From Anaerofustis stercorihominis (lineage in GTDB: Bacteria; Bacillota; Clostridia; Eubacteriales; Anaerofustaceae): a stretch of 64,000 bases of DNA. Location: the NCBI RefSeq assembly GCF_024623185.1, contig NZ_JANJZK010000007.1, forward strand, positions 1 to 64,000. Direction: 5' to 3'. Below the pieces are notes generated by a model that worked only from the letters and a program-made list of their open reading frames with translations, searched no databases and was not told the origin of the DNA. How positions within the stretch are numbered: position 1 is the stretch's first letter; every line of letters starts with the position of its first letter. This document shows positions 9,083 through 17,720 of this stretch, one piece after another. A program made the position numbers and the translations under genes.

Positions 9083-9177
9083 AGCCTAAATCATTCAATA
9101 AATAAAAAAATATTTTTACCTATATGTACACCTAATCAAAAAGGTGTTTTTTTAGCGGATTTGATTTGTTATAATAA

Positions 9178-9308
9178 ACAAAAGAATTTAATTCTTTAAA
9201 ACTGTTCCCCCGATAATTCCAAATACTTTGATTGTATTTTGGAACTATCATTAATTTATAAGGTAAATTAAAACACCAAAAAAGATCCTTTTGAGGGTCT
9301 TTTTTGGT
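9178..9308 (+). ncRNA. Candidate small structured RNA
   Basis: This gene-free stretch has three successive hairpins: AAAGAATT/AATTCTTT at 9180-9196, TTCCAAATAC/GTATTTTGGAA (one mismatch or bulge) at 9218-9245, and a terminator at 9275-9308. A TATAAT lies at 9170-9175 but the -35 region is poor. Nothing upstream on the plus strand needs this terminator because the lemA operon already ends at 9029. No known RNA family recognised. Confidence 0.3.
9275..9308 (+). terminator. Intrinsic terminator with no obvious gene
   Basis: CCAAAAAAGATCC pairs with GGGTCTTTTTTGG over TTTTGA. The hairpin is symmetrical and U-rich on both strands, so it could also serve the antiporter gene on the minus strand (stop at 9473). 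Confidence 0.75.
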
Positions 9309-9408
9309 TTAAACGCGGTTTTTATATATTATATATTTTTGATTGCTTAAAATAATCGTTCATTATATTTCTTTCTTATTTGTTCACTATTTGTTTCCAA
9401 GTGTTTAT

Positions 9409-9448
9409 TCGGGGCGCGAAATCTGCTTTAGCAGGCGTAGTGCCCCGA
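9409..9448 (+). repeat. Dispersed GC-rich palindrome, copy 2
   Basis: 40 bp. GGGGCGCGAAATCTGC, loop TTTA, GCAGGCGTAGTGCCCC. It lies 25 bp beyond the stop of the minus-strand antiporter gene. Confidence 0.85.
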
Positions 9449-9472
9449 GTGATAAGATAGATGTTTATATTT

Positions 9473-10693
9473 TTATACTTTATTTAATTCTCCCGACCAT
9501 TCAAATCCTTTTTTCGCTATTATCACCGCTATCACTTCATTTATTACTGCCGCTGCGGCAATGGTACCTTGGAGTATCTTGCATGACTCCGGTGCCGGAG
9601 AGGCAAGTGCGGAAGCTGCTATTCCCGTAAAGACAAGGGATACTCCGGAATGAGGAAGCAGTGTAAGTCCCAGGAATTTCTTTACACTGAGCGGAGCTTT
9701 CATAACAGATGAACCTAAGTATGCTCCGAAGTATTTTCCGACTGCTCTGGATATTATATATACTGCGGTAAACAGTCCCGCTCCCAATATCAAATGATAG
9801 TCAAGAGGATAGCCCAAATTAAGTATCACAGCTAAAATGCTGAAATTAAGTATTGGATTAAAATCTCTTGTGATTTCTTCCAGTCTTTCGCTTGGTACGA
9901 TATTTGAATAAGCCGCCGAAAAAGCCATTCCTATAAGCATGAAATTAAGTACCGGTGAAGGCAGTACATGATTATTGAAAATAAAGCCTATGTATGATGA
10001 TAACAAGATGAACGATATTAGGACGAACATAGTCTTTGATTTATCCATATTTTTTTTTAAGATGTATCCCGCGGCTATTCCTGTCACAGTACCGATGATA
10101 AGAGGCAGCAGTACTATGAGCATACTAAGCCAAATCGGCATTGCGTCTTTTGAAATATTAGATGATACGACCGATATTGTAGTAAAGAATACCACTACTC
10201 CTACCATATCATCTAACGCTGCCATTGGTATAAGGGTATTTGTCACGGGTCCCTTCGTTTTGAATTCTCTTACTATGGACAGCGCCGGTGCGGGAGCCGT
10301 TGCGAGGGCAATACTTCCAAATATGAATGCCAGATATATCGGTATGTTCATAATATAAAATACAATGGAAAATACTATGGATACAAATAAAAAAGTTCCC
10401 AGAGACTGAGTAATCGTAGTAAATACTATCGCTTTGCCCGACTTTTTTATTTTGTTCCATACAAGCTCCGTACCTATCATAAGTCCGACCGCACATTCCA
10501 TTATATGCATCACATAATTATACCACTTAATATTTAAAATCTCATCGTTTATCAGTGATAATGCATGAGGTCCGAGTATCATCCCCGCAATCAGCCACCC
10601 CAGTATTTTGGGTAGTTTTATCTTGCTTATGAGTTCTCCCGCCCAATATCCCAGTATTATTGTCATTATCAGTCTTAATATTAATATAGTCAT
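9473..10693 (-). CDS. CPA2-family cation:proton antiporter
   Basis: 406 residues with about 12-13 hydrophobic segments and no C-terminal nucleotide-binding (RCK) domain. The N-terminal KLPKILGWLIAGMILGP is typical of KefB/NapA-type exchangers. An adjacent pair of aspartates in ALDDMVGVV matches the DD pair of electrogenic Na+/H+ antiporters such as NapA, so Na+/H+ exchange is the likelier activity; K+/H+ exchange cannot be excluded. The gene starts 6 nt after the TetR gene (RBS AAGGAA), so the regulator controls its own transporter operon. A dispersed palindrome lies just past its 3' end. Confidence 0.88.
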   Translation of the reverse strand: MTILILRLIMTIILGYWAGELISKIKLPKILGWLIAGMILGPHALSLINDEILNIKWYNYVMHIMECAVGLMIGTELVWNKIKKSGKAIVFTTITQSLGTFLFVSIVFSIVFYIMNIPIYLAFIFGSIALATAPAPALSIVREFKTKGPVTNTLIPMAALDDMVGVVVFFTTISVVSSNISKDAMPIWLSMLIVLLPLIIGTVTGIAAGYILKKNMDKSKTMFVLISFILLSSYIGFIFNNHVLPSPVLNFMLIGMAFSAAYSNIVPSERLEEITRDFNPILNFSILAVILNLGYPLDYHLILGAGLFTAVYIISRAVGKYFGAYLGSSVMKAPLSVKKFLGLTLLPHSGVSLVFTGIAASALASPAPESCKILQGTIAAAAVINEVIAVIIAKKGFEWSGELNKV

Positions 10694-10699
10694 AATTAT

Positions 10700-11314
10700 T
10701 TATTCCTTATCCGCAATCCCGTAAAGCATTAGATCTATTATTTTAGTAAGTTTTAGTTCATGTTCATCAATGAGTTCTTTAATGTCAGAGTTTAGCGGTA
10801 TTTTTCTTTGAAAATAAATGTTAAATGTATTTCCTATAATATCGTAATATTCAAGAGCCTCATTAATACTTACGCCGTCTCTGAGTTTTAACCCTAAGAC
10901 ACATTTTTTATAAATTTCTTTATTCATATCATCGAATTCTTTTTTTATTTTTTCTATTTCTTTTAATAAATGATTGGGAGGATTTAAAAGTGCATCGAAA
11001 AATATATAGGAATACATTGGATTACTTTTAAAAAACTTTATCCTTATATCCATATAATCATTTAGATTTGTTTTTGTATATTTTTCTTCGATAAAACTTT
11101 TTATTTTAACGAAGACCATTTTTACGCAGGTAAGATATATCTCGTCTTTGTTTTTAAAGTTATGATATATAAGCCCCTTTGCAATTTTATTCTCATTGCA
11201 GATATTATTTATCGAAGCTTTTTCATACCCCTTTGTACCGAACTCCGTTACGGCAGCATTTATTATTTTTTCTTTCGTAAGCTTAGTCTTTTCTTCTTTT
11301 TTCAATATTATCAC
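10700..11314 (-). CDS. TetR/AcrR family transcriptional regulator
   Basis: 204 residues. The N-terminal helix-turn-helix of TetR regulators is clear (residues 12-60: KIINAAVTEFGTKGYEKAS, then ICNENKIAKGLIYHNFKNKDEIY). The C-terminal ligand domain is divergent, so the effector is unknown. It is the first gene of an operon with the antiporter. Three ATAGAC-type half-sites overlap its consensus promoter (11327-11371), which strongly suggests autorepression, relieved by a ligand. Confidence 0.9.
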   Translation of the reverse strand: MIILKKEEKTKLTKEKIINAAVTEFGTKGYEKASINNICNENKIAKGLIYHNFKNKDEIYLTCVKMVFVKIKSFIEEKYTKTNLNDYMDIRIKFFKSNPMYSYIFFDALLNPPNHLLKEIEKIKKEFDDMNKEIYKKCVLGLKLRDGVSINEALEYYDIIGNTFNIYFQRKIPLNSDIKELIDEHELKLTKIIDLMLYGIADKE

Positions 11315-11326
11315 TCTCCGCTATTT

Positions 11327-11371
11327 ATAGACCTTGTAGTCTATTATAGTAATTATAGACTATTGTGTCAA
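11327..11371 (-). promoter_or_regulatory. Consensus promoter with overlapping TetR-type operator
   Basis: On the minus strand TTGACA (11366-11371) and TATAAT (11343-11348) are separated by exactly 17 bp. The half-sites ATAGAC at 11355-11360, GTCTAT at 11339-11344 and ATAGAC at 11327-11332 (plus-strand reading) form two overlapping inverted repeats, one in the spacer and -10, the other just downstream of -10. Binding there would block RNA polymerase. Confidence 0.75.
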
Positions 11372-11382
11372 TAATTATGAAC

Positions 11383-11416
11383 TAAAAAAGACACTCTCTC
11401 AAGTGTCTTTTTTAGT
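11383..11416 (-). terminator. Intrinsic terminator of hprK
   Basis: AAAAAAGACACT pairs with AGTGTCTTTTTT; U-tracts on both strands. It lies just beyond the hprK stop and upstream of the TetR promoter. Confidence 0.85.
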
Positions 11417-11418
11417 TA

Positions 11419-12354
11419 TTATTTTAGTTTCTTTGCATTTTCATTATTATATTTTTCTATTCTGTCGCAGAATTCTTTTCCCGCATTATAATTCATTTCG
11501 TTTACTCTGTAGTTCCTTGCGATAGTTTCTATTATTACCGCCATATTTCTTCCCGGTCTTACAGGGACCGTCAATTTGTCGAGTACGGTACCTAGTATTT
11601 CTTCCTTTTGATATTCGGTGCCGAGTCTTTCGTAATGTTCTTTATCGTTCCAGTGAACGAGCCTTACGACAAGCTCTACGTCTACATTGTCTTTGACCGC
11701 TCCCATTCCGAACAATGCCTTTACATCGATTATACCGACCCCTCTTATTTCCATGAAATACTGAAGTACTTCGGGGCATGAACCTTCCAGAGTAGTATCG
11801 TTTATCTTCTTTACTTCCACCAGATCGTCGCTTACGAGCCTGTGCCCTCTTTGTACCAGCTCAAGGGCTATCTCGCTTTTACCAATCCCGCTTTCTCCTT
11901 CAAGGAGTATACCTACACCCAAAACTTCAACGAGTACTCCGTGAAGCTGCATCTTTGGAGCAAAGAGTTCTTCCAAAAAAGCAACGCTTTTGTTTATGGT
12001 CAGGTTAGTATTAAAACAGCTTCTTATAAGTATAACGTGTTCTTCTCTCGCTATTTTAACAAAATCTTCGTATTCTTTTACTCCGTTGGTGAGCACGACA
12101 CAGGGGATATCGTGCTTAAAAAGCGCTCTTATCCTGTTTTCTCTCACTTGAGGTGTAAGGTGCTTTAAATAAGCACTTTCCGTATTGCCTACTATTTGTA
12201 CTCTGTCATTGTCAAAGTATTCGAAAAACCCGGTAAGCTGTATCCCCGGACGCGTTACATAAGGGGTATTTAACCTTATGTTTTTTCTGAAATCGCTGTA
12301 CAGGATCTCTCCTTCCAGAAAACTGCAGAATTCTTCTAAAGATGCTCTCTTCAT
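11419..12354 (-). CDS. hprK: HPr kinase/phosphorylase
   Basis: 311 residues. Phosphorylates and dephosphorylates Ser46 of HPr, the switch for carbon catabolite control in Firmicutes. The P-loop GESGIGKS is at 153-160, followed by LVSDDLVEV and the C-terminal family signature near VKDNVDVELVVRLVHW. Both the N-terminal MurF-like domain and the C-terminal kinase domain are complete. Its ATG overlaps the stop of the HAD gene by one base (TAATG), so the two are translationally coupled. Its presence implies HPr-based regulation although no PTS genes lie in this window. Confidence 0.96.
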   Translation of the reverse strand: MKRASLEEFCSFLEGEILYSDFRKNIRLNTPYVTRPGIQLTGFFEYFDNDRVQIVGNTESAYLKHLTPQVRENRIRALFKHDIPCVVLTNGVKEYEDFVKIAREEHVILIRSCFNTNLTINKSVAFLEELFAPKMQLHGVLVEVLGVGILLEGESGIGKSEIALELVQRGHRLVSDDLVEVKKINDTTLEGSCPEVLQYFMEIRGVGIIDVKALFGMGAVKDNVDVELVVRLVHWNDKEHYERLGTEYQKEEILGTVLDKLTVPVRPGRNMAVIIETIARNYRVNEMNYNAGKEFCDRIEKYNNENAKKLK

Positions 12355-13175
12355 TATTCCTTACCTAACATAAATTTATTTATTACATATGCAACTCCGT
12401 CTTCATCATTGCTCGGAGCTATGTAGTCCGCCGCTTCCAACGTTTCTTTGTGTGAATTTTTCATCGCTACTCCAAGAGCCGCATATTCTATCATCGGTAT
12501 ATCATTGAGTCCGTCTCCTATACCTATGGTGTCCTTATGTTCTATATCAAAAGCCTTTGCAACGTGTTTTATCGCTTCAGCTTTATTTGCGTCTTTGTGG
12601 GTGAATTCAAGGAGGAAAGGCTGGCTTGTTGCACACATTGCATTGTTATCCACTGTTTTTAATAAATTCCTTGCATAAGCCACATGGTCATCCATATTTT
12701 CCACTTCATCCTGCCACAACACTTTCGTTATCCTCTCGTCGAATATTTCCATGTGTTCGGGGATTATTATAACGTCTTCCCTCGCTACATTTGCCATTGA
12801 TAAATAGTGTTCGGTGAATTTATTGAATTCATTGAATGCAAGCTTATTGTCGAATGTCCATGCTATGACACCCACATTCCTCTTTACACCTTCGTTATAT
12901 GCAAGTATTGCGTCCTCTTTATCTATTGCCTTTTCGTATAGTATCTCTCCGCTTTTCCCTTTTATGACAAGTGCTCCGTTAAAACATGCAAGAGGCAGGT
13001 CCAAATCTATTTCATTTGTAATATCCTGTAGAGGAAGAGGTCCTCTTCCCGAGCAAGGAAGTATAACACATCCTTTGTCGAAAGCTTCGTAAATAGCCTT
13101 TTTGGTAGTATCCGTAAGTTCTCTTTTTGAGTTTATAAGTGTTCCGTCGATATCTGTAGCAAGTAATTTATACAT
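12354..13175 (-). CDS. Cof-type HAD-superfamily phosphatase
   Basis: 273 residues. HAD motif I is DIDGTLINS at the N-terminus (nucleophile D8 and D10), motif II is PCSGRG, and the C-terminal motif IV is GIGDGLNDIPMIE. The inserted alpha/beta cap makes it a class IIB (Cof/YidA/YkrA) hydrolase, usually acting on sugar phosphates or nucleotide-type substrates; the real substrate cannot be read from sequence. It is directly upstream of and coupled to hprK, and about 20 nt downstream of the DUF2809 gene. Confidence 0.92.
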   Translation of the reverse strand: MYKLLATDIDGTLINSKRELTDTTKKAIYEAFDKGCVILPCSGRGPLPLQDITNEIDLDLPLACFNGALVIKGKSGEILYEKAIDKEDAILAYNEGVKRNVGVIAWTFDNKLAFNEFNKFTEHYLSMANVAREDVIIIPEHMEIFDERITKVLWQDEVENMDDHVAYARNLLKTVDNNAMCATSQPFLLEFTHKDANKAEAIKHVAKAFDIEHKDTIGIGDGLNDIPMIEYAALGVAMKNSHKETLEAADYIAPSNDEDGVAYVINKFMLGKE

Positions 13176-13194
13176 ATGTTCTCTCTTTCTTTAT

Positions 13195-13569
13195 TTATTT
13201 TATGTTTTTATTTTCGATATAATAAAGTATCATACAACCTATCAGGTAACATAATATATCTTTTATATCAAAATTGGTTCCTATAAGTATCCTAAAAAAT
13301 TTAATATCACCAAGACCAAGTATATCTACAATATTTATTCCCTGAAGTATTTCTATTATCACAGATAATATGAATATATAAAAAGGAAGGTTTTTATTTT
13401 TCTTTGGAAATAACGTTTTATATAAAAAGTATAAAACGAACACCACCAGCATATCTCCTACGTATGGTCTTATAAAGTCATCATTAACGAAAACAGCTAT
13501 AAAAACCTCTGCTGATATTATAATTATTGCTGAAATGAGATATTTTATTCTATCGCTTGTTTTATTCAT
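13195..13569 (-). CDS. DUF2809 family membrane protein
   Basis: 124 residues with four predicted membrane segments. The conserved family positions RPYVGDMLVVFVLY near the middle and the C-terminal DIKDILCYLIG are present. Function is unknown; the fold resembles VanZ-like small membrane proteins. The Shine-Dalgarno is weak (GAAAGAAAG). It probably heads the DUF2809-HAD-hprK minus-strand unit. Confidence 0.82.
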   Translation of the reverse strand: MNKTSDRIKYLISAIIIISAEVFIAVFVNDDFIRPYVGDMLVVFVLYFLYKTLFPKKNKNLPFYIFILSVIIEILQGINIVDILGLGDIKFFRILIGTNFDIKDILCYLIGCMILYYIENKNIK

Positions 13570-13703
13570 TATAAAATACTTTCTTTCGTTTTCTATATTT
13601 TATATTATTTAAATTCTTTTTACAAGTGGGTTATTGTAAAGTTTAACTAAAGGATATTATCCTATGATTTTATGGTAGAATATTATATAAAGGAAGTGAG
13701 AAT

Positions 13704-14348
13704 ATGAATATAATTGATTTGACTAATGTTATCGAAACCGATATGACGGTTTATCCCTCAGACCCTGAGGTAAAAGTGGAAGAGGTACTTATCCACAGTA
13801 AAGACCATTGTCATGTGGATAAGCTAACAATGGGTACTCACACCGGAACTCATATAGATGTTCCTTTTCATTTTAATGAAAATGGTAAGACCGTAACCGA
13901 TTATGGTGTGGAAAGTTTCATAGGCAGGGGAGCATTAATAGATGTAAGCTATAAAAAGAATAACGAAGTGATATTTATAGACGATTTGGAACCTTTCGGG
14001 GAAGCTATTTTAAAGAGCGACTTTGCTGTGATAAGGACAGGCTATGATAAGTATTTTAACAGTGAAGATTACATATCTCATCCTTATTTATCAAAAGAAG
14101 CGGCAGTGTATTTAAAAAGCATGGGGATAAAGCTTGTGGGTATAGATACTTTCAGTGTGGACTCTACATATAATAACGATAATTTCGACGCACATGATAT
14201 ATTTTTAAGTAATGATATATTGATCGTTGAAAACCTTGCAAATTTGGATAAGCTGGATATTAATAAAAATTATATATTCCACTTCGTTCCTTTAAAAATA
14301 AAGAACGGTGACGGTTCTCCCGTAAGAGCCTATGCCGCAGAGGTTTAA
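13704..14348 (+). CDS. Cyclase family protein (kynurenine formamidase-like metal hydrolase)
   Basis: 214 residues. The metal-binding signature HTGTHIDVPFHF (about residues 46-57) defines the cyclase/arylformamidase family of Mn/Zn amidohydrolases. DHCHVDKLTMGTHTG precedes it and HDIFL about residue 165 is in the family's second conserved block. Substrate unknown; kynurenine formamidase, isatin hydrolase and other activities are known in the family. AAGGAAGTGAG precedes the ATG. A decayed copy of residues 27-59 lies 650 bp downstream. Confidence 0.88.
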   Translation: MNIIDLTNVIETDMTVYPSDPEVKVEEVLIHSKDHCHVDKLTMGTHTGTHIDVPFHFNENGKTVTDYGVESFIGRGALIDVSYKKNNEVIFIDDLEPFGEAILKSDFAVIRTGYDKYFNSEDYISHPYLSKEAAVYLKSMGIKLVGIDTFSVDSTYNNDNFDAHDIFLSNDILIVENLANLDKLDINKNYIFHFVPLKIKNGDGSPVRAYAAEV

Positions 14349-14531
14349 ATATCCGATTATAAAATTATAATGACAATTATAAATGATATAAATATTTATG
14401 AAATATGTAATAAGAGTATAAAAATATATCGGGTATATTAATAATAGCGTGAAAAGATATATCCGATACATCATTTACATCATTATTCAATGACCGTCAC
14501 TGATTTTTTATGATAACAGTAAGGATCAAAT

Positions 14532-14626
14532 GCACTTATCCACAGTGAAGACAGGTGTATTGTGGATAAGCTGATAATGAGTACGTATGTGGGAACATAT
14601 AGATATTCCTTTTCATTTTGAAAATC
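14532..14626 (+). pseudogene. Relic of a second cyclase-family gene
   Basis: DNA here matches 13785-13884 of the intact gene closely: both have CTTATCCACAGT, GTGGATAAGCT and TTCCTTTTCATTTT in the same order. In translation IHSEDRCIVDKLIMSTYVGT corresponds to IHSKDHCHVDKLTMGTHTGT. A 2-bp deletion then shifts the frame inside the metal-binding motif and a TGA follows. The metal-binding histidines are lost. Similarity fades on both sides, so this is a remnant of a tandem duplication. Confidence 0.7.
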
Positions 14627-14859
14627 AGTACTTAATATAAATGTTTCTTTTGTTTTGATAAAAATGATTAATAAAAAAGCTATCAATGATTTGACTTTGA
14701 TAAAGCATACGATGATAATAGAATAAAACTAGGGATAATATTAATTGATTTTTATAAAATATATTGAATTTATTATAAGTATGATATTAGTTTATATCTA
14801 ACAAAATGTTTTTGGTGATATGGTAAATTGTTTGATTTAAGTATTTTTAGGAGTAAATA

Positions 14860-15801
14860 ATGGAGATAATAAAAGCAGATATAAATGATTTTGGAAGAGT
14901 AAAAAATATAACTCATGATACTATAAAGGAAATTTATCCAAGGTATTATCCCAAAGGTGCGGTGGATTTTTTCCTTTCTCATCACAGTAAAGATAATATA
15001 ACCGAGGATTTGAGTAATGGTAGGGTATATCTCATTAAAGAAAATGGTGAATATATCGCTACCGTTACGATAAACGACAATGAAATAAACAGATTTTTTG
15101 TGCTTCCTCATTTTCAGGGTATGGGTTACGGGAGCATGATTTTAGATTTTGTGGAAAGAAAAATATTAGAAAAATTTGACAGTGTACATATAGACGCTTC
15201 TTTTCCCGCTGTGAGCCTTTACTTAAAAAGAGGATATGAATATAAATCATATCATAAATTAAAGACCGAGAACGGGGATTACCTTTGCTACAGCGAAATG
15301 CAATTAAAAAACAATAATCGGGAACATAAAATTAGAAGAAAAGACAATGAAATAACCGATATAAATTTGATTGATGAAATAATATGTAAATGCGACTGCA
15401 TAAGGATTGCTCTAAATGATAAAGATAGACCATATATCGTGCCTCTTAACTTTGGGTATGAAGTAAGAGACAGTAAAAGATATTTTTATTGTCACGGAGC
15501 AAAAGAGGGCAGGAAAATAGATTTGATAAAAGAGAATAAATATGCGGGATTTGAGCTGGATACCAATCACAAGCTTCATGAAAACAGTAGCCCCTGCGGG
15601 TATTCTTTCGGGTACCAAAGTATCATAGGTACGGGAAAGATTTCTATTATTGAAAATGATAAAGAAAAAATACATGGGCTTAAGATTATAATGAAACATA
15701 ATTCGGGGAAAGAAGGCTGGGACTTTGATAAAAAAATGATAGAGGCGGTATCTGTCATTAAAATAATCGTTGAAGAGCTGTCCTGCAAAGAACATGAGTA
15801 A
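14860..15801 (+). CDS. GNAT acetyltransferase fused to a Nim-type flavin-binding domain
   Basis: 313 residues. Residues 1-150 are a GNAT N-acetyltransferase with the acetyl-CoA loop QGMGYG at 86-91 and a C-terminal LYLKRGYE. Residues about 155-313 belong to the pyridoxamine-5'-phosphate-oxidase-like split-barrel family of NimA nitroimidazole reductases (IRRKDNEITD, then RPYIVPLNFGYE, YFYCHGAKEGRKIDLI and a C-terminal GWDFDKK). The frame is continuous through the junction, so the fusion looks genuine. No adjacent gene suggests the substrate. A resistance or detoxification role is only inference. Confidence 0.85.
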   Translation: MEIIKADINDFGRVKNITHDTIKEIYPRYYPKGAVDFFLSHHSKDNITEDLSNGRVYLIKENGEYIATVTINDNEINRFFVLPHFQGMGYGSMILDFVERKILEKFDSVHIDASFPAVSLYLKRGYEYKSYHKLKTENGDYLCYSEMQLKNNNREHKIRRKDNEITDINLIDEIICKCDCIRIALNDKDRPYIVPLNFGYEVRDSKRYFYCHGAKEGRKIDLIKENKYAGFELDTNHKLHENSSPCGYSFGYQSIIGTGKISIIENDKEKIHGLKIIMKHNSGKEGWDFDKKMIEAVSVIKIIVEELSCKEHE

Positions 15802-15841
15802 AGTATAGGTTTATTAAAATCATTATATAAAGGAGGATTTA

Positions 15842-17566
15842 ATGGATTATAAGAGAGAATACGAAAAATGGCTAAACAGCAGTGTATTGGACGAAGCTTC
15901 AAAAGAAGAGCTTCTAAATATAAAAGATGACGAAGAGGAAAAAGAATATAGGTTTTCCAAGCTTATGGATTTTGGTACGGCGGGGCTTAGAGGGATAATG
16001 GGAGCCGGTGTAAATATGATGAATGGTTATACCATAAAGCACACGACTTATTCTCTCGGCAAAGTGATTTTGGATATGGGAGAGGATGCAATGAATAAAG
16101 GTGTTGTCATAAGTTTCGACCCCAGAAATCATTCAAGGGAATTTGCTCTTGCCGCCGCACTTACTCTATGTAATATGGGTATAAAAACATACCTCTTTGA
16201 TGATATAAGACCAACTCCCGAGCTTTCATTTGCCATAAGAGAACTGAAAGCCATCTCAGGTATAAATATCACTGCTTCTCATAATACGAAGGAATACAAC
16301 GGCTATAAGGTATACTGGGAAGACGGAGCTCAAATGCCTCCGGATATGGCGGATAAAGTGCATGAAAATATGAAGGATACAGATGTATTAAGTGATATCA
16401 TTACCATGGATAAAGATATTGCCTTAAATAAAGGCTTACTTAATATCATCGGAAAAGAAATAGATAATGCTTATGTTGAAAGAGTATTAGGTGAAAGCGA
16501 ATATACCAAATACACAAAAAAATACTCCGATGATTTTAAACTTGTATACACTCCGTTCCACGGCTGCGGTTATAAGCTCGTACCTTTGGTGTTAGAAAAA
16601 ATCGGTCTTAAAAATCTTATCTTGGTGGAAAGTCAAATGGTCCTTGACGGAAATTTCCCTACGGTCAAATCTCCCAACCCGGAAAATGCGGAGGGCTTTT
16701 ACGAAGCGATAAAAACGGCAAAGAAAAACGATGCGGATTTGATAATAGGTACGGACCCCGACTGCGACAGGGTAGGGGTAATGGCTAAGAATAAACATGG
16801 AGAGTATGAAACCATTACCGGAAATCAGGTGGGAGCATTGATACTTAGTTATATTATAAAAGCCAAAAAGGAAAAAGGCGAGTTTGAAGATAACTTTGCG
16901 GTCACAAAAAGTATAGTTACCACAAATATCGTAGATGAAATATGTAAAAAAAATAATGTAAAATTATACGATGTACTTACCGGATTTAAATTTGTCGGTA
17001 AGAAGATAAAAGAAATAGAACATGAAAACAAATATAAATTCTTATACGGATTTGAAGAAAGCATAGGGTATCTTAAAGGAAGCTATGCCAGAGATAAAGA
17101 CGGGGTAGTCACTTCCATGATAATCGCTGAAATGGCGTGTTATTATTTGGATAAAGGAATGGATCTGCTCGACGCTTTAGAACTTATGTATAAAGAGTAC
17201 GGATACTACGACGAACTTACCGAAAGCGTTTATATGCAGGGGCTTGACGGAGTAGAGCGGATGAAAGAGACCGGGGAACGTTTAAGAGAAGAACCGCCTT
17301 ACGATTTTGCGGGGACGAAAGTCGTAAAGTTAAGAGATTATTTAAACCATACCGTAAAAGATATATTTACAGGGGAAGTTACTAAGCTTGATGAAGTTAG
17401 TTCGGACGTGTTATTTTATGAGCTTGAAGACGGCTGTGACGTTATTTACCGTCCCAGCGGTACGGAACCCAAGGTAAAGCTTTATATCTTATCCAATGGA
17501 AAAGATATGAAAGAAGCGAAAGAAAAATCAAAGAAATATATAAAGGCAATAAAAGCATTGATTTAA
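15842..17566 (+). CDS. pgcA: Phosphoglucomutase/phosphomannomutase (alpha-D-phosphohexomutase)
   Basis: 574 residues. Interconverts glucose-1-phosphate and glucose-6-phosphate (or the mannose equivalents), supplying precursors for wall and glycolipid synthesis. Four-domain phosphohexomutase features: substrate loop FGTAGLRG near residue 43, the phosphoserine loop TASHN about residue 142, the metal loop GTDPDCDRVG about 303, the sugar-binding GFEES about 403 and the phosphate-binding RPSGTEPK near the end. The residue after TASHN is Thr instead of the usual Pro. AAAGGAGG precedes the ATG. Single gene with its own terminator. Confidence 0.93.
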   Translation: MDYKREYEKWLNSSVLDEASKEELLNIKDDEEEKEYRFSKLMDFGTAGLRGIMGAGVNMMNGYTIKHTTYSLGKVILDMGEDAMNKGVVISFDPRNHSREFALAAALTLCNMGIKTYLFDDIRPTPELSFAIRELKAISGINITASHNTKEYNGYKVYWEDGAQMPPDMADKVHENMKDTDVLSDIITMDKDIALNKGLLNIIGKEIDNAYVERVLGESEYTKYTKKYSDDFKLVYTPFHGCGYKLVPLVLEKIGLKNLILVESQMVLDGNFPTVKSPNPENAEGFYEAIKTAKKNDADLIIGTDPDCDRVGVMAKNKHGEYETITGNQVGALILSYIIKAKKEKGEFEDNFAVTKSIVTTNIVDEICKKNNVKLYDVLTGFKFVGKKIKEIEHENKYKFLYGFEESIGYLKGSYARDKDGVVTSMIIAEMACYYLDKGMDLLDALELMYKEYGYYDELTESVYMQGLDGVERMKETGERLREEPPYDFAGTKVVKLRDYLNHTVKDIFTGEVTKLDEVSSDVLFYELEDGCDVIYRPSGTEPKVKLYILSNGKDMKEAKEKSKKYIKAIKALI

Positions 17567-17589
17567 AACTCCCTAAAGGGAGTTTTTTA
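17565..17589 (+). terminator. Terminator of the phosphohexomutase gene
   Basis: AAAACTCCCT pairs with AGGGAGTTTT and is followed by TT; the stem begins inside the stop codon. Confidence 0.88.
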
Positions 17590-17618
17590 TATTTATTTTA
17601 GATATTTATAAAAAGGTA

Positions 17619-17649
17619 TTGACTCTCACGCTGCGTGATAATGTATTAT
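17619..17649 (+). promoter_or_regulatory. MerR-type promoter with 19-bp spacer and central dyad
   Basis: TTGACT (17619-17624) and TATTAT (17644-17649) are 19 bp apart, the over-long spacing typical of promoters activated by MerR regulators. In the spacer TCACGC-T-GCGTGA (17626-17638) is a perfect dyad, the expected binding site of the regulator encoded immediately downstream. Confidence 0.75.
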
Positions 17650-17720
17650 ATATCTAAAGATGATATATATGTCGACAGAAGATATTCTATCTTAATTAAG
17701 TAAAAGGAGGGAAGTCTTAT

